Positions 1 through 9,549 of a DNA stretch of 64,000 bases are shown here, one piece after another; position 1 is the stretch's first letter; each line of letters starts with the position of its first letter. The notes below the pieces were generated by a model. It searched no databases. It was not told where the DNA came from and saw only the letters and a program-made list of their open reading frames with translations. The DNA comes from Bradyrhizobium sp. AZCC 1719. Its GTDB lineage: Bacteria > Pseudomonadota > Alphaproteobacteria > Rhizobiales > Xanthobacteraceae. Location of the stretch: contig NZ_JAZHRU010000001.1 of NCBI RefSeq assembly GCF_036924525.1, positions 3,501,001 to 3,565,000 of the forward strand, read 5' to 3'. The position numbers were made by a program, and so were the translations under genes.

Positions 1-1086
1 GGCACGACGGGGAATCCAAAGGGTGTACTGTACTCGCATCGGTCAAATGTACTCCATTCGCTGATGACCGCGCAGGCAGACGTTCTGGGCCTTAGCTGCA
101 ACGACACGGTCCTGCCGGTTGTGCCGCTCTTTCATGCCAACAGCTGGGGGCTCGCGTTTCACGCCCCGATGGTAGGGAGCAAGATTGTTTTCCCTGGCGC
201 GAAGCTCGATGGCGCGTCCGTATACGAGTTGCTCTGGGACGAAAAAGTAACGTTTACGGCCGGTGTGCCGACCGTCTGGCTCATGCTTCAACAGTATATG
301 GAATCAAACAGCTTGCGTTTGCCAGCGCTTCGGGACTTGACCATCGGTGGCGCGGCGCCACCGCCTGCGATGATTGAAGCCTTTGAGCGGATGGGCATCT
401 GTGCACGGCAGGGGTGGGGTATGACAGAGATGGGACCTGTCGGTTCGATCGGAAGCCTGAAGCCGCCGTTCGCAGATTTGACCGGCGCGGAGAAAATTGC
501 CCAGCTTTCCAGCCAAGGTTTTTCGCCTTTCCTCGTTGAAATGAAGATCACCGACGAGTCCGGCGAGAAGCTTCCCCACGACGGAAAGGCGTATGGCAGG
601 CTAAAGGTGCGTGGCCCAAGCGTTGCCAAGGCCTACTACGGGCTGAATGACGAGATCCTGGACAAGGAGGGCTATTTCGATACCGGCGACGTCGCCACGA
701 TCGACGAGCACGCCTACATGCGTATCACGGATCGATCCAAGGACGTTATCAAGTCGGGCGGCGAATGGATATCATCCATCGAAGTCGAAAATGCCGCTAT
801 CGCTCATCCTTCCGTACAGGAGGCCGCGGCGATCGCGGTTTCACACCCGAAATGGGGCGAAAGGCCGCTTCTCATCGTTCAGCTTAATCCGAACATGGAG
901 ACGACCAGGGCGGATATCCTTTCATTTCTTGAAGGCAAGATCGCGAAGTGGTGGATGCCCGATGACGTCGTCATGGATTCAATCCCCCACACGGCGACGG
1001 GAAAGATCAGGAAGTCCGAGCTTCGTGAGCGTTACAGGAACCACCTGCTGCCCAGCGCATCGGTTCGTCCAGCAACCGTCAAATGA
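1..1086 (+). CDS. Acyl-CoA synthetase (AMP-binding), 5' truncated by window edge
   Basis: Activates a carboxylic acid through an acyl-AMP to its CoA thioester in the cytoplasm. The frame is open from base 1 and begins inside the P-loop-like motif (GTTGNPKGV), so roughly the N-terminal third lies outside the window. Visible family motifs are HANSWGLAF, GWGMTEMGP (A5), the YFDTGDVA/ITDRSKDVIKSGGEW block (A7-A8) and PHTATGKIRKSEL, which carries the A10 catalytic lysine. The overall style resembles medium/long-chain fatty-acid CoA ligases such as AlkK. The next gene starts 35 bases downstream on the same strand, so this is probably the first visible gene of a short acyl-CoA operon. The substrate cannot be inferred. 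Confidence 0.93.
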   Translation, partial: GTTGNPKGVLYSHRSNVLHSLMTAQADVLGLSCNDTVLPVVPLFHANSWGLAFHAPMVGSKIVFPGAKLDGASVYELLWDEKVTFTAGVPTVWLMLQQYMESNSLRLPALRDLTIGGAAPPPAMIEAFERMGICARQGWGMTEMGPVGSIGSLKPPFADLTGAEKIAQLSSQGFSPFLVEMKITDESGEKLPHDGKAYGRLKVRGPSVAKAYYGLNDEILDKEGYFDTGDVATIDEHAYMRITDRSKDVIKSGGEWISSIEVENAAIAHPSVQEAAAIAVSHPKWGERPLLIVQLNPNMETTRADILSFLEGKIAKWWMPDDVVMDSIPHTATGKIRKSELRERYRNHLLPSASVRPATVK

Positions 1087-1121
1087 CCAATCATCCTGGC
1101 TAGAGCGAGGGAGCTCTTACT

Positions 1122-1910
1122 GTGACATCCGTGAAATTCGAAAAGCTGCGTAACGTTGGTATCCTAACGCTGGACAATCCTCCGATCAATCTCGTCGATG
1201 ACGACCTGCTCCTGGAGCTCGGCAAGGCGCTCGATGAAGTGGACAGCTCGGGTGTTCGAGCGGTACTTCTACACGCGACGGGGGACCACTTCGGGCCGGG
1301 AGTGAACGTCAAGACCACCTTTTCGGGAGTGAATAGCAAGGGCGCCCGAAAAATGCTGACCAGGGCTATTCCGATTGTGCTGCGACTGGAGCAGTTGGAC
1401 GTCCCAATCGTGTGCGCGGTTCAAGGGTTTTGCTTCGCGGCATCGCTCGAACTGGCGTTGCGTTGTGATGTAATAATCGCATCTGAAGATGCAAAATTTG
1501 CTCAGGTAGAGCGCGATATCGGAGCCGCAACCTATTTGGGCGGAATCTACCTGCTCGCCGAGCGTTGCGGACCGGCGCGGGCTCGAGAGATTTGTCTGAC
1601 AGGTGAACGCTACGATGCCGCCGTCTTCGAGCGGTGGAATATCGTCAATCGCGTCGTACCGCGGGCATCGCTATGCACCGAAGCGTTGGCGTGGACGCAA
1701 AGGTTTGCGGACGGTCCAACAAAAGCGTATGCGGCGAATGAGCGTTTGCTGCGAGGATTTCTCGACTACGGTACTAGAGGAGCCGACGAGCTGCTCCTGG
1801 AAATTGGGCCTCCCCTGTTCGAGAGCGAAGATTTCAAAGCCGGGGTTCAGTCGGTGGTGGAACATGGAGCCAAGAATTTCCGGGGCAAAGTAGTCTTCCG
1901 GGGATCGTGA
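1122..1910 (+). CDS. Enoyl-CoA hydratase/isomerase (crotonase) family protein
   Basis: A 262-residue crotonase-fold protein expected to hydrate or isomerise an enoyl-CoA. The start is GTG with a GAGGGAG-like ribosome site about 10 bases upstream. The N-terminal strand LRNVGILTLDNPPINLVDDD is typical. Both positions that hold the two catalytic glutamates of hydratases are acidic here: Glu in ASLELALRCD and Glu in AQVERDIG. The oxyanion loop is altered (HFGPGVNVK instead of the usual FxAGAD), so the exact reaction is uncertain. It lies between the acyl-CoA ligase and a 3-hydroxyacyl-CoA dehydrogenase, which fits a beta-oxidation segment. Confidence 0.88.
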   Translation: MTSVKFEKLRNVGILTLDNPPINLVDDDLLLELGKALDEVDSSGVRAVLLHATGDHFGPGVNVKTTFSGVNSKGARKMLTRAIPIVLRLEQLDVPIVCAVQGFCFAASLELALRCDVIIASEDAKFAQVERDIGAATYLGGIYLLAERCGPARAREICLTGERYDAAVFERWNIVNRVVPRASLCTEALAWTQRFADGPTKAYAANERLLRGFLDYGTRGADELLLEIGPPLFESEDFKAGVQSVVEHGAKNFRGKVVFRGS

Positions 1911-2062
1911 TCGTCGCGACAGAGTGGCCACGCTAGTCATCGCCGCGATCACCGCTACCGTTTATGGCACCGACAACGTCCACACGACCGAGAGAGCTGA
2001 GATCGAGTCACTGCGTGCTGCGCGTCGAAGGAACGCTCGCCAAAAATCGCGAGGCTATCGCC

Positions 2063-2923
2063 ATGACGTTCAAACTCCCTAATGACATCGCCACCCGCCC
2101 CATCGCCGTTCTGGGCGCCGGCACGCTTGGCCGCCGCATCGCGCTGATGCTGGCGACGCGCGGCGCTGAAGTGCGCCTGTATGCCCGTAGCGCCGCGACG
2201 CGCGATGCGGGCGTCGCCTTTGCAAGAGAGCAATTACCTGCCGTGCTCGCTACGCTTCCAGGCAGCAAGGCAGGCACCATCATGGGGGTCGACGACATGA
2301 CTGCCGCGCTAAAGAATGCGTGGCTTGTCGTGGAGTCAGTGCCTGAAAATCTTGAACTGAAAAAGGACATCTTCAAGCAGATCGATGCGCTCTCTGAGCC
2401 CGACGCCATCCTGGCGAGCAACTCCTCATCCTATTCCTCGAGCGCTTTTGCCGACAGCGTGAAGAACCCGGCGCGCCTCTTGAACACGCACTTCCTGATG
2501 CCGCCGGGCATCACGCCGATTGAGTTGATGTCGTGCGGCCAGACCGACCCGGCTGTGATCCAGCTGCTGGTCGACGTGCTGCCCGGCTATGGCCTGACGC
2601 CCTACGTGGTGCAGCGCGAGAGCATGGGCTTCATCTTCAACCGCATCTGGGCCGCCATCAAACGCGAGACACTGGCCGTGGTAGCCGAGGGTGTCGCGTC
2701 GGCGGAGGTAGTGGATGCTATCTACAGCCAGGCGACCGGTTCACAGCACGGCCCCTTCCGCCTCATGGACGCGGTGGGCCTGGACGTGGTGCTGAGCATC
2801 GAAGAGAACTATGCCCAGCACCGGCTCGGCCTGCCTGAAGAGCCGCGGATTTTGCTGAAGAAGATGATCGCCGAGGGCTGCCTTGGCGTAAAAAGCGGTC
2901 GAGGATTTTATGACTACTCGTGA
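2063..2923 (+). CDS. 3-hydroxyacyl-CoA dehydrogenase, stand-alone
   Basis: NAD-dependent oxidation of a 3-hydroxyacyl-CoA. The protein has 286 residues, the usual size for a single-domain-pair HAD. The N-terminal Rossmann fold shows GAGTLG at residues 18-23. The catalytic His is about residue 143 in NTHFLMPPG. The C-terminal helical domain follows, ending GVKSGRGFYDYS, which is typical of the family. I chose the ATG at 2063 because family members begin shortly before the Rossmann strand; an upstream in-frame ATG at 1964 would add 33 residues that resemble nothing. It follows the crotonase by about 150 bases and probably works with it. Confidence 0.9.
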   Translation: MTFKLPNDIATRPIAVLGAGTLGRRIALMLATRGAEVRLYARSAATRDAGVAFAREQLPAVLATLPGSKAGTIMGVDDMTAALKNAWLVVESVPENLELKKDIFKQIDALSEPDAILASNSSSYSSSAFADSVKNPARLLNTHFLMPPGITPIELMSCGQTDPAVIQLLVDVLPGYGLTPYVVQRESMGFIFNRIWAAIKRETLAVVAEGVASAEVVDAIYSQATGSQHGPFRLMDAVGLDVVLSIEENYAQHRLGLPEEPRILLKKMIAEGCLGVKSGRGFYDYS

Positions 2924-2995
2924 TGCGACATCTATCGGCCACTTTGAGGGTTTTGAGATACGGGACATGAGCAGCCAAGCATAGGCACCCGAGCC

Positions 2996-3922
2996 TCAGA
3001 CCCCCAACATTGCAGACTCTGCTTCGAGGTCCCTGGCTATAACTTTCAGCCACTGGTGCACAGCCTTGATCCTGCCCGATGTTTCATGCAATTTTCGATA
3101 GGTAAAATAGAAATCTCGCGAGTCCATCTTGAAGGACGGCCAGAGCGTAAGGACCTTGAGAGCCCCGCTGGTAATCATCGGCGAAACCAAGGGAAACGGC
3201 GCAAGAATAACTCCCATGCCGGACCGGGCCATTTGAAGTGCTGTAAGCAGGCTGTCGCCGACTAGTTCCGGTTCGATCGACGGGAGATCAGGGTCGTTTG
3301 CCTGAAACCATGCACGCCAGCTATTTGGCACAGTGCTGAACTCGATCAGGGGCAACTTAGAGAGGTCCTTGACCGTGCTGATAGGCCCAAATCTCTCAAG
3401 TAGGTTCGGCGCGGCGCAGGGCGCCGCACGGGAGCGAAGAAGCCGATGGAATGTCAGGCCGGGCACCGGTGGCGTTCCCAGTTGCACCGCGGCATCGATA
3501 CTGTCCATTGCAAAGTCGACCGTTGTGTTGCGTGCTTCCAGTCTGAGATCGAGGTTGGAAGATGCCTTGCGGAACCGTTCCAAGTTGGGCAATGCGGCGA
3601 GCATTGCAAACGTTGGAGTCACGCTGACGCGTACAACACGATCGTGCTTTCGGACACCCAAGATGTCGCTCGCGCGAAACAGTTCGTTGAACGCGTTCAG
3701 CACGGAGGCGGCGTAGACCGCACCGCTTTCAGTCAGAGCGATGTTGCGTCCCTTGCGCTCCACCAGTTGCATCCCGAAGTGCGCCTCTAGCGATCGAATC
3801 TGATGACTGACAGCGGACGGCGTCAGATTGAGGCTCTCGGCGGCAAGCTTGACGCTGCCAAATCTCGCGATCGCTTCGAAGGCGCGCAGACTCGTGAGAG
3901 GTGGAAGAGCCGGGCTAGACAT
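2996..3922 (-). CDS. LysR-family transcriptional regulator (GcvA-like)
   Basis: A 308-residue LysR regulator. The N-terminal winged helix-turn-helix reads SLRAFEAIARFGSVKLAAE, then LTPSAVSHQIRSLE, as in the GcvA/AmpR branch. The rest is a two-lobed effector-binding domain. I placed the start at the ATG at 3922, just before PALPPLTSLRAF; an upstream ATG at 3955 adds 11 atypical residues. It is divergent from the class II aldolase gene at 4100, so by the usual LysR arrangement it probably regulates the aldolase, aldolase, ketopantoate-reductase-like and flavoenzyme genes. The effector is unknown. Confidence 0.92.
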   Translation of the reverse strand: MSSPALPPLTSLRAFEAIARFGSVKLAAESLNLTPSAVSHQIRSLEAHFGMQLVERKGRNIALTESGAVYAASVLNAFNELFRASDILGVRKHDRVVRVSVTPTFAMLAALPNLERFRKASSNLDLRLEARNTTVDFAMDSIDAAVQLGTPPVPGLTFHRLLRSRAAPCAAPNLLERFGPISTVKDLSKLPLIEFSTVPNSWRAWFQANDPDLPSIEPELVGDSLLTALQMARSGMGVILAPFPLVSPMITSGALKVLTLWPSFKMDSRDFYFTYRKLHETSGRIKAVHQWLKVIARDLEAESAMLGV

Positions 3923-4099
3923 ATTCTGGCTTGAGCCTGCTTCAACAATCAGCAACCGAATTCAATTGTGCTTTGGATGGCCATCCGTCAGCTTCCTGGA
4001 GAGATCGATGGAGCCCAATTGTAGGGCTGGCATGTGGGAAAAGCCAGCGAACCTCCAATTTCGCATCGCGAAACATACAAGAGAAAACGGGAGAATGCG

Positions 4100-4921
4100 A
4101 TGAACGCCCCCTCAAAACATGCTCAGCAGGCGCATGCGACGGAGAAGATGACGCACGGGCTACCTCAACCGCCGGTCTTTTCAACATTGGCCGAAGAACG
4201 GCAGCATCGCAAAGAGCGCCTTGCAGCCGGCTTCCGGTTGTTCGCCAAGTTCGGGTTCGATGAAGGCGTCGCTGGCCACATCACCGCGCGCGATCCGGAG
4301 TTCACCGACACATTCTGGGTGAATGGCTTCGGCATGAGCTTTGGCCTGATCAAGGCGTCTGATCTTATTCGGGTCAACCACAAAGGCGAAGTTGTCGAAG
4401 GCAATCATCCGGTCAATGCGGCTGCTTTCGCGATTCACGCGAGCGTTCATGCTGCCCGGCCCGATTCTGTGGGCGCGGCGCATTCGCACTCCACGTACGG
4501 CCGGGCCTTCTCGACCTTGGGTCGAAAGTTGGGGGCGATCACGCAAGACGCCTGCGCCTTTTACAACGACCACGCTCTGTACGAGGATTACGGCGGGGTC
4601 GCGGTCGAGTTGGATGAGGGTCAGCAAATCGCCCGGGCGTTGGGGCCTCACAAGGCGGCAATTCTGCAAAACCATGGACTTCTCACGGTCGGCCAGACCG
4701 TTGATGAAGCTGTGTGGTGGTTCATCACGATGGAGCGGTCGTGCCAAGTGCAGTTGCTCGCTGAGGCGGCTGCTGCGCGAACCGGGCAATCTCTCAAGGT
4801 CATCCCTGAAGAGTCAGCGCAGCAGGCTTTCAACATCCTCGGTGCGTCGAGGACAGGCTGGTTTCAATTCCAGACCCTCTATTCGAAGATCGTTAAAGAA
4901 CAGCCGGATCTGCTCAACTGA
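4100..4921 (+). CDS. Class II aldolase/adducin family protein
   Basis: A 273-residue protein of the metal-dependent class II aldolase/adducin fold, which in relatives cleaves or decarboxylates phosphorylated or small hydroxy-acid substrates. Metal-binding histidines are visible in HASVHAARPDSVGAAHSHS, and a third in the ILQNHGLLT block. EGVAGHITARDPE is the usual N-terminal substrate loop. The ATG at 4100 follows GGGAGAATGCG, a good ribosome site. It forms a same-strand run with a second aldolase-like gene 38 bases downstream and is divergent from LysR. The pair may be subunits or act on successive substrates; the substrate is unknown. Confidence 0.88.
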   Translation: MNAPSKHAQQAHATEKMTHGLPQPPVFSTLAEERQHRKERLAAGFRLFAKFGFDEGVAGHITARDPEFTDTFWVNGFGMSFGLIKASDLIRVNHKGEVVEGNHPVNAAAFAIHASVHAARPDSVGAAHSHSTYGRAFSTLGRKLGAITQDACAFYNDHALYEDYGGVAVELDEGQQIARALGPHKAAILQNHGLLTVGQTVDEAVWWFITMERSCQVQLLAEAAAARTGQSLKVIPEESAQQAFNILGASRTGWFQFQTLYSKIVKEQPDLLN

Positions 4922-4959
4922 CATACGGACCAACGATGAAGTGTTTCGGAGGGGAGCGC

Positions 4960-5751
4960 ATGAACATCCAAACCTCACCTGGAAATGTCAGCCACGACGT
5001 TCTGGCGGCCGAGGAACGGCTGGTCCGGGAGGATCTCGCCGCGCTGTACCATGTCTTCTTTGATCTAGGCTGGTGCGAGCACATCTACAATCATATCACC
5101 GCGCGGGCACCGGGTCCCGACAAGCACTTTCTGATCAATTCATTTGGGCTGGCGTACAACGAAGTCACAGCCTCCAATCTCATCAAGATTGATCTTGATG
5201 GGAACAAGGTTGTAGACGTTCCGGGACGCGTCAACGCGCCGGGCTTCACGATCCATTCTTCGGTTCATGCCGCGCGCGATGACGCCCATTTCATCGCCCA
5301 CACGCACACGACGGCCGGTGTGGCTGTTGCTTGCACGGACGAGGGGCTGTCGCATCATAGCTTCTACGGCGCGATGCTTTATGAGCAAATCGCGTATCAC
5401 GACTTCGAGGGCATTTCGACGGACCTTGGTGAGCGCGAGCGCCTCGTAAAATCGCTCGGCAACAAGAACTACATGATCCTGAGACATCATGGTCTTCTGA
5501 CATGCGGGAGGACTGCCGCGGAGGCACTGTTCCGCATGACGATCCTGCAACGCGCGTGCGAAGTGCAACTCGCAGCTGCAACGTTCGGCAAGAGCTGGCG
5601 GCCCTTGTCGGAAGAGGTTCTGCGTCGGACGACGCGTCAGATGCAGAGCGAGGTTGCAAAGGGCTTCGACGAAAAAACCTCCTTTGGGCAAGATTCGTTC
5701 GAAGCATATCGTCGGGCGCTTGATGCAAAAGGATCGCGCTACAGAGACTAA
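4960..5751 (+). CDS. Class II aldolase/adducin family protein, second copy
   Basis: A 263-residue paralogue-type neighbour of the preceding gene. HIYNHITARAPG and INSFGLAYNEVTASNL match the class II aldolase N-terminal region. The zinc-site histidines occur in HSSVHAARDDAHFIAHTHT, with another in ILRHHGLLTCG. The ATG at 4960 has a strong GGAGGGG ribosome site seven bases upstream. It is co-directional with the first aldolase gene and with a ketopantoate-reductase-like gene downstream. Sequence divergence between the two aldolase-like proteins is large, so they probably have distinct roles rather than being a recent duplication. Confidence 0.88.
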   Translation: MNIQTSPGNVSHDVLAAEERLVREDLAALYHVFFDLGWCEHIYNHITARAPGPDKHFLINSFGLAYNEVTASNLIKIDLDGNKVVDVPGRVNAPGFTIHSSVHAARDDAHFIAHTHTTAGVAVACTDEGLSHHSFYGAMLYEQIAYHDFEGISTDLGERERLVKSLGNKNYMILRHHGLLTCGRTAAEALFRMTILQRACEVQLAAATFGKSWRPLSEEVLRRTTRQMQSEVAKGFDEKTSFGQDSFEAYRRALDAKGSRYRD

Positions 5752-5820
5752 GCTTGATCGGCGGCGGCTTGTTGGCTGCAGCCGAGGTCCCGCAATTGAG
5801 AGGCTAGAAGGAGATGAATC

Positions 5821-6750
5821 TTGCGGATACTGGTAATCGGCGCCGGAGCGTTGGGCGGATATTTTGGCGCTCGGCTTCTGGCCGCGGGACGTGATGTCAC
5901 GTTCCTGGTGCGGCCGGCCCGTGCAGAAGCGCTCAGGACGAATGGGCTTGTCATCAGGAGCCCAGCCGGCAATCTCAATCTGCCATCACCGCCGACCGTG
6001 ACATCCGAACGGCTGAAAGGCTACTACGATCTGATATTGTTGAGCTGCAAGGCCTATGATCTCGACGGTGCCATTCAATCGTTCGCCCCCGCGGTGGGAG
6101 ACAATACGGTCATCATTCCCTTTTTGAATGGCCTGCGTCATATCGAAGTACTGAACGCCCGCTTCGGGGAGGAGAGGGTGTTTGGCGGTCAATGCGCCAT
6201 CTCGGCCACGATGTCTGCAAATGGTGAGATTCTCCATCTCGTCGATTTGCATACGCTGGGGTTTGGCGAGCAAAACAAGGCGCGATCGAAGCGCCGCGAT
6301 GAGATCATCGCTGAATTGTCAGGTGCCAATTTTATTGCCGAGGCCAGCCACAATATCCTGCAGGACATGTGGGAGAAATGGGTATTCATCGCCACCGCCG
6401 CGGGCTCGACCTGTCTGATGCGCGCCTCGATCGGGGATATCGTCGCCGCTGGCGCATCCGGCCTTGTGATGAATTTTCTTGACGAGTGCAGCGGGATCGC
6501 GGCCGGGGCAGGATTCGAGCCACGTCCGGCCTTTATGGAACGCACGCGATCCATCTTCACAATGCCAGGCTCGCCGCTGATGGCGTCCATGCTGCGCGAT
6601 ATCGAGAAAGGATCGCAGACGGAAGGCGATCATGTTCTGGGCGACCTCTTGGGTCGGGCGAAAGCGGGACAAATTCCTGTCCTTCTCAGCGCGGCCTATG
6701 CGCATGTGAAGTCTTTTGAGGCGCGTCGCGCCAGAGAAGCCGGCAAGTAG
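5821..6750 (+). CDS. Ketopantoate reductase (PanE/ApbA) family 2-oxoacid reductase
   Basis: A 309-residue NADPH-dependent reductase of the PanE fold. It starts with TTG, preceded by AAGGAGA, the best ribosome site available. The N-terminal Rossmann motif GAGALGGYFGARL begins at residue 7, CKAYDLDGAI is the typical second block, and NGLRHIE precedes the catalytic lysine region (WEKWVFIATAAG). The FLDECSGIAAGAGFEP helix and ASMLRDIEKG segment are characteristic. Because the neighbours are aldolases and an alpha-hydroxyacid-oxidising enzyme, this is more likely a catabolic 2-oxoacid reductase than the pantothenate-pathway enzyme. Confidence 0.88.
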   Translation: MRILVIGAGALGGYFGARLLAAGRDVTFLVRPARAEALRTNGLVIRSPAGNLNLPSPPTVTSERLKGYYDLILLSCKAYDLDGAIQSFAPAVGDNTVIIPFLNGLRHIEVLNARFGEERVFGGQCAISATMSANGEILHLVDLHTLGFGEQNKARSKRRDEIIAELSGANFIAEASHNILQDMWEKWVFIATAAGSTCLMRASIGDIVAAGASGLVMNFLDECSGIAAGAGFEPRPAFMERTRSIFTMPGSPLMASMLRDIEKGSQTEGDHVLGDLLGRAKAGQIPVLLSAAYAHVKSFEARRAREAGK

Positions 6751-6989
6751 GGACGGAGCTGGAAGGCGGGAATCAAGCTCGTGCGTTCTTGCCGTGGTCT
6801 CGGACCCGAGGGGGATCAAATCCGGCTTTCAGCCGCTTAGAGGCCGGCGGTTGAGCGCGTTGGCCTCTTCACTGGCCGCCTGCGCGTGAATGAGCTGAAA
6901 ACGTCAGGCGCTGCGCCAAAGACCGGACGGCGATAGGCTATGCTCGCGCCGCCCACCAATCACAATGGGTAGGACTACGGGAGGACACA

Positions 6990-8154
6990 TTGGGTCACTA
7001 CGGCGACTACCAGACAGAAATCTATGTTGGCGGCCTCAGCGGAAGACTGCCGAAACTTCCGGTAGATTTCCGCGAATTGGAAGCGCGGGCGCACGCTGCG
7101 ATGTCGCCGAGTCTTGTGTCTTACGTGGCCGGCGGCTGCGGCAACGAGCATACGCAGAATATCAACGTGTCTGCATTTGAGCGGTGGGGTTTGATCCCTC
7201 GCATGCTTGTCGGCGCCGCCAAGCGGGATCTGTCGATCGACCTTTTCGGGATGCGGCTTCCAACCCCGCTCTTCATGAGCCCTATCGGCGTCATCGGATT
7301 ATGCGCGCAGGATTTCCGTGGCGACATCGCGACGGCAAAGGCTGCGCAAAAGATCGGCGTTCCGATGATGGCGTCGACCTTCAGCAGCGATCCGCTCGAG
7401 CAGGTGGCTGCCGAATTTGGCGATACGCCAGGCTTCTTCCAGCTCTACACTCCCAACGATCGGGAAGTAGCCGAGAGCCTGATCCGCCGGGCCGAGGCAG
7501 CGGGATTTAAGGCCATCGTGGTGACTCTGGATACATGGGGTCACCGGATGGCGGCCACGGGATCTTAACCTGGCCAATTTTCCTCAGCTGCATGGGCATG
7601 TTCTCAGTAACTATTTTTCGGATCCGGTGTTTCGCAGCAGGCTGCAAAAGCCACCCGAGGAAGATTTTCAAGCGGCGATCATGCAATGGGCGAAGATTTT
7701 CGGAAATCCTTTGACCTGGGACGATCTTCCCTGGTTGCGCTCGCTGACCAAGCTTCCGCTCGTTCTCAAAGGCATTTGCCATCCTGATGACGCGCGGCGC
7801 GCGATCGATGCCGGCGTCGACGCCATCTACTGCTCAAATCACGGCGGCCGTCAGGCAAACGGCGGCATTGCTGCGGTGGACCTGCTGCCTGGCGTTGTCA
7901 AAGCCTCAGGCAACACGCCCGTTTTGTTCGACTCAGGGATACGATCAGGGACGGACGTCATCAAGGCTTTGGCGCTCGGCGCGACGGCTGTTGGGATTGG
8001 CCGGCCGTACGCGTATGGACTCGCACTGGACGGCGTAGAGGGTATCGTTCACGTACTGCGATGCATTCTGGCTGAGGCGGACTTGCTGATGGCCGTCGAT
8101 GGGTATCCCAGTCTCGCCGATCTTCATCCATCCTCGCTGATGGCGGTTGGTTGA
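6990..8154 (+). pseudogene. FMN-dependent alpha-hydroxyacid dehydrogenase / lactate 2-monooxygenase-like, frameshifted
   Basis: Two adjacent frames together spell one enzyme of about 387 residues. The first (TTG at 6990, GGGAGGAC ribosome site) runs from YQTEIYVGGL to VVTLDTW and then stops at 7566-7568. The second resumes as [11 protein letters not shown] and ends [10 protein letters not shown]. Removing one G from the GGGG run at 7537-7540 restores a continuous, family-like protein. The C-terminal half keeps the active-site block SNHGGRQ with catalytic His and Arg, and [19 protein letters not shown] for FMN binding. Relatives oxidise lactate or other 2-hydroxyacids. The lesion is either a real inactivation or a homopolymer sequencing error. 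Confidence 0.85.
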
Positions 8155-8360
8155 ACAAACCGGCTGTCTCGAGACCACTTGCGACGAACGCAAGAGACTT
8201 GCGCGAAATTAGCGGCAGATTTGCCCGATGCTGCGCATTGAATCCGAGCGACGCCTTCAGTGCGGCCGTGGACGGCGCGCGGAAGAATTCGAAATCCTTC
8301 CCGCACGCCAGACCCGTTTGCCCCATCGCGCGAGGCTCACAATTCGCTGTTTCGCTGAGG

Positions 8361-9521
8361 CTAAGCGGCCATTCGTAGCAGATCGACGATATCAGCTTCG
8401 TTTTTGAAAGGCCGCGGATTGGCCTGTACGAAGCGATGATTGATTGCAATCGTGCTGATCTTGCCAAACTTGTCTTCGCCGATACCGACATCAGCAAGGC
8501 GGCCAGGTAATCCAAGGCTTTTGGTAAATTCCGCAAAGGCGTCTGCGGCCTCCATACCTGGTCCGCCAAGAGCCGCCGCTAAACGCTTCTGCGCATCCTC
8601 GGTGAATGGCTTATTGTAGCGAAGCAGGCTCGGCATGATAACAGGTGTGCAATAGTAGTGAGGAACGTCGAAGGTCCCTCCAAGCACATGGCCAATGCCG
8701 TGACTTGCTCCCATCGGGACGCGTGCCTGAAGACCGAAGGACGCAAGCCAAGAGCCATGTTGAGATAGTCGCCGCGCCTCCAGATCATCAGGTTGCTGCA
8801 AGGTCCGGAGCATTCCCTCACGCAGGATGCGGATGCCGGCCAAGACGACCTCGTCGGCCAACGGGGTGCCGGCGGGCGAGCACAACGCTTCGATACCGTG
8901 ATCCATCGAGCGCGTTCCCGATCCCATCCAAAGGCTCGAAGGCGTATGAAGGGTGAGGGCAGGGTCGAGAATAATCGCCACCGGCGACATCTGGGGGTGG
9001 AAGAATATCTGCTTCAACTTGTGACGCTCATCGGTGACGAGCGCTGCGGCATTGTATTCGCCACCATTCAGCGTCGATGGGATCGCGATCTGGCGGACTG
9101 CGGGCGAACGGAACGGAGAGACGTTGACGCCCGGGCCCATGGGGAATGGATCGAAACCGGCTTCATCGCGGATATCATGTTCCATCGCCATGATGACTAT
9201 CTTTGCGAGATCGATGGCAGAACCTCCACCAACAGCCACGATCAGATCGGCTCTTGCGTCTTTAGCGTGATGGGCAACCTCGGCAGCTTGCTTGCGCGTC
9301 GTATGCTGCGCAATTCCGTCAAAGGTCGCCGCGTGCTTGTTGCCCAGCGCTCGACGGATCTTCTCGATCTCATCGGTCTTTGTGTTCAGGGTTCGACTGG
9401 CGAGAAGGAAGACGCGCTTTGCGTTCAGTCGCTCTGCCTCTTCGTTCAGAGCGTCAGACGCAGCTTTGCCATAGATGACACGATCAATTGCTGGAAAGTT
9501 GTGTACACCAGTCTTCCGCAT
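8361..9521 (-). CDS. Maleylacetate reductase-like iron-containing alcohol dehydrogenase
   Basis: A 386-residue NAD(P)-dependent dehydrogenase of the iron-type ADH superfamily. The ATG at 9521 has GGGAGG eight bases upstream. The dinucleotide motif GGGSAID lies at residues 98-104. The stretch ASHGIGHVLGGTFDVPHYY matches the maleylacetate reductase signature (HHKxCHxLGGTFxxPH). In the metal-site segment SGTRSMDHGIE, the aspartate found in FucO-type enzymes is replaced by Arg204; maleylacetate reductases also lose it, usually to Asn. Its role would be reducing an enone or keto acid from aromatic ring cleavage. A perfect inverted repeat lies just upstream at 9550. Confidence 0.87.
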   Translation of the reverse strand: MRKTGVHNFPAIDRVIYGKAASDALNEEAERLNAKRVFLLASRTLNTKTDEIEKIRRALGNKHAATFDGIAQHTTRKQAAEVAHHAKDARADLIVAVGGGSAIDLAKIVIMAMEHDIRDEAGFDPFPMGPGVNVSPFRSPAVRQIAIPSTLNGGEYNAAALVTDERHKLKQIFFHPQMSPVAIILDPALTLHTPSSLWMGSGTRSMDHGIEALCSPAGTPLADEVVLAGIRILREGMLRTLQQPDDLEARRLSQHGSWLASFGLQARVPMGASHGIGHVLGGTFDVPHYYCTPVIMPSLLRYNKPFTEDAQKRLAAALGGPGMEAADAFAEFTKSLGLPGRLADVGIGEDKFGKISTIAINHRFVQANPRPFKNEADIVDLLRMAA

Positions 9522-9549
9522 TTTTTGTCCTCCCGTCCTAAAAAAGCAA

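Noticed and set aside
8155..8360. Possible remnant gene between the flavoenzyme and dehydrogenase genes
   Set aside because: A minus-strand frame crosses this spacer but shows no family motif and no start signal; treated as plain intergenic DNA.
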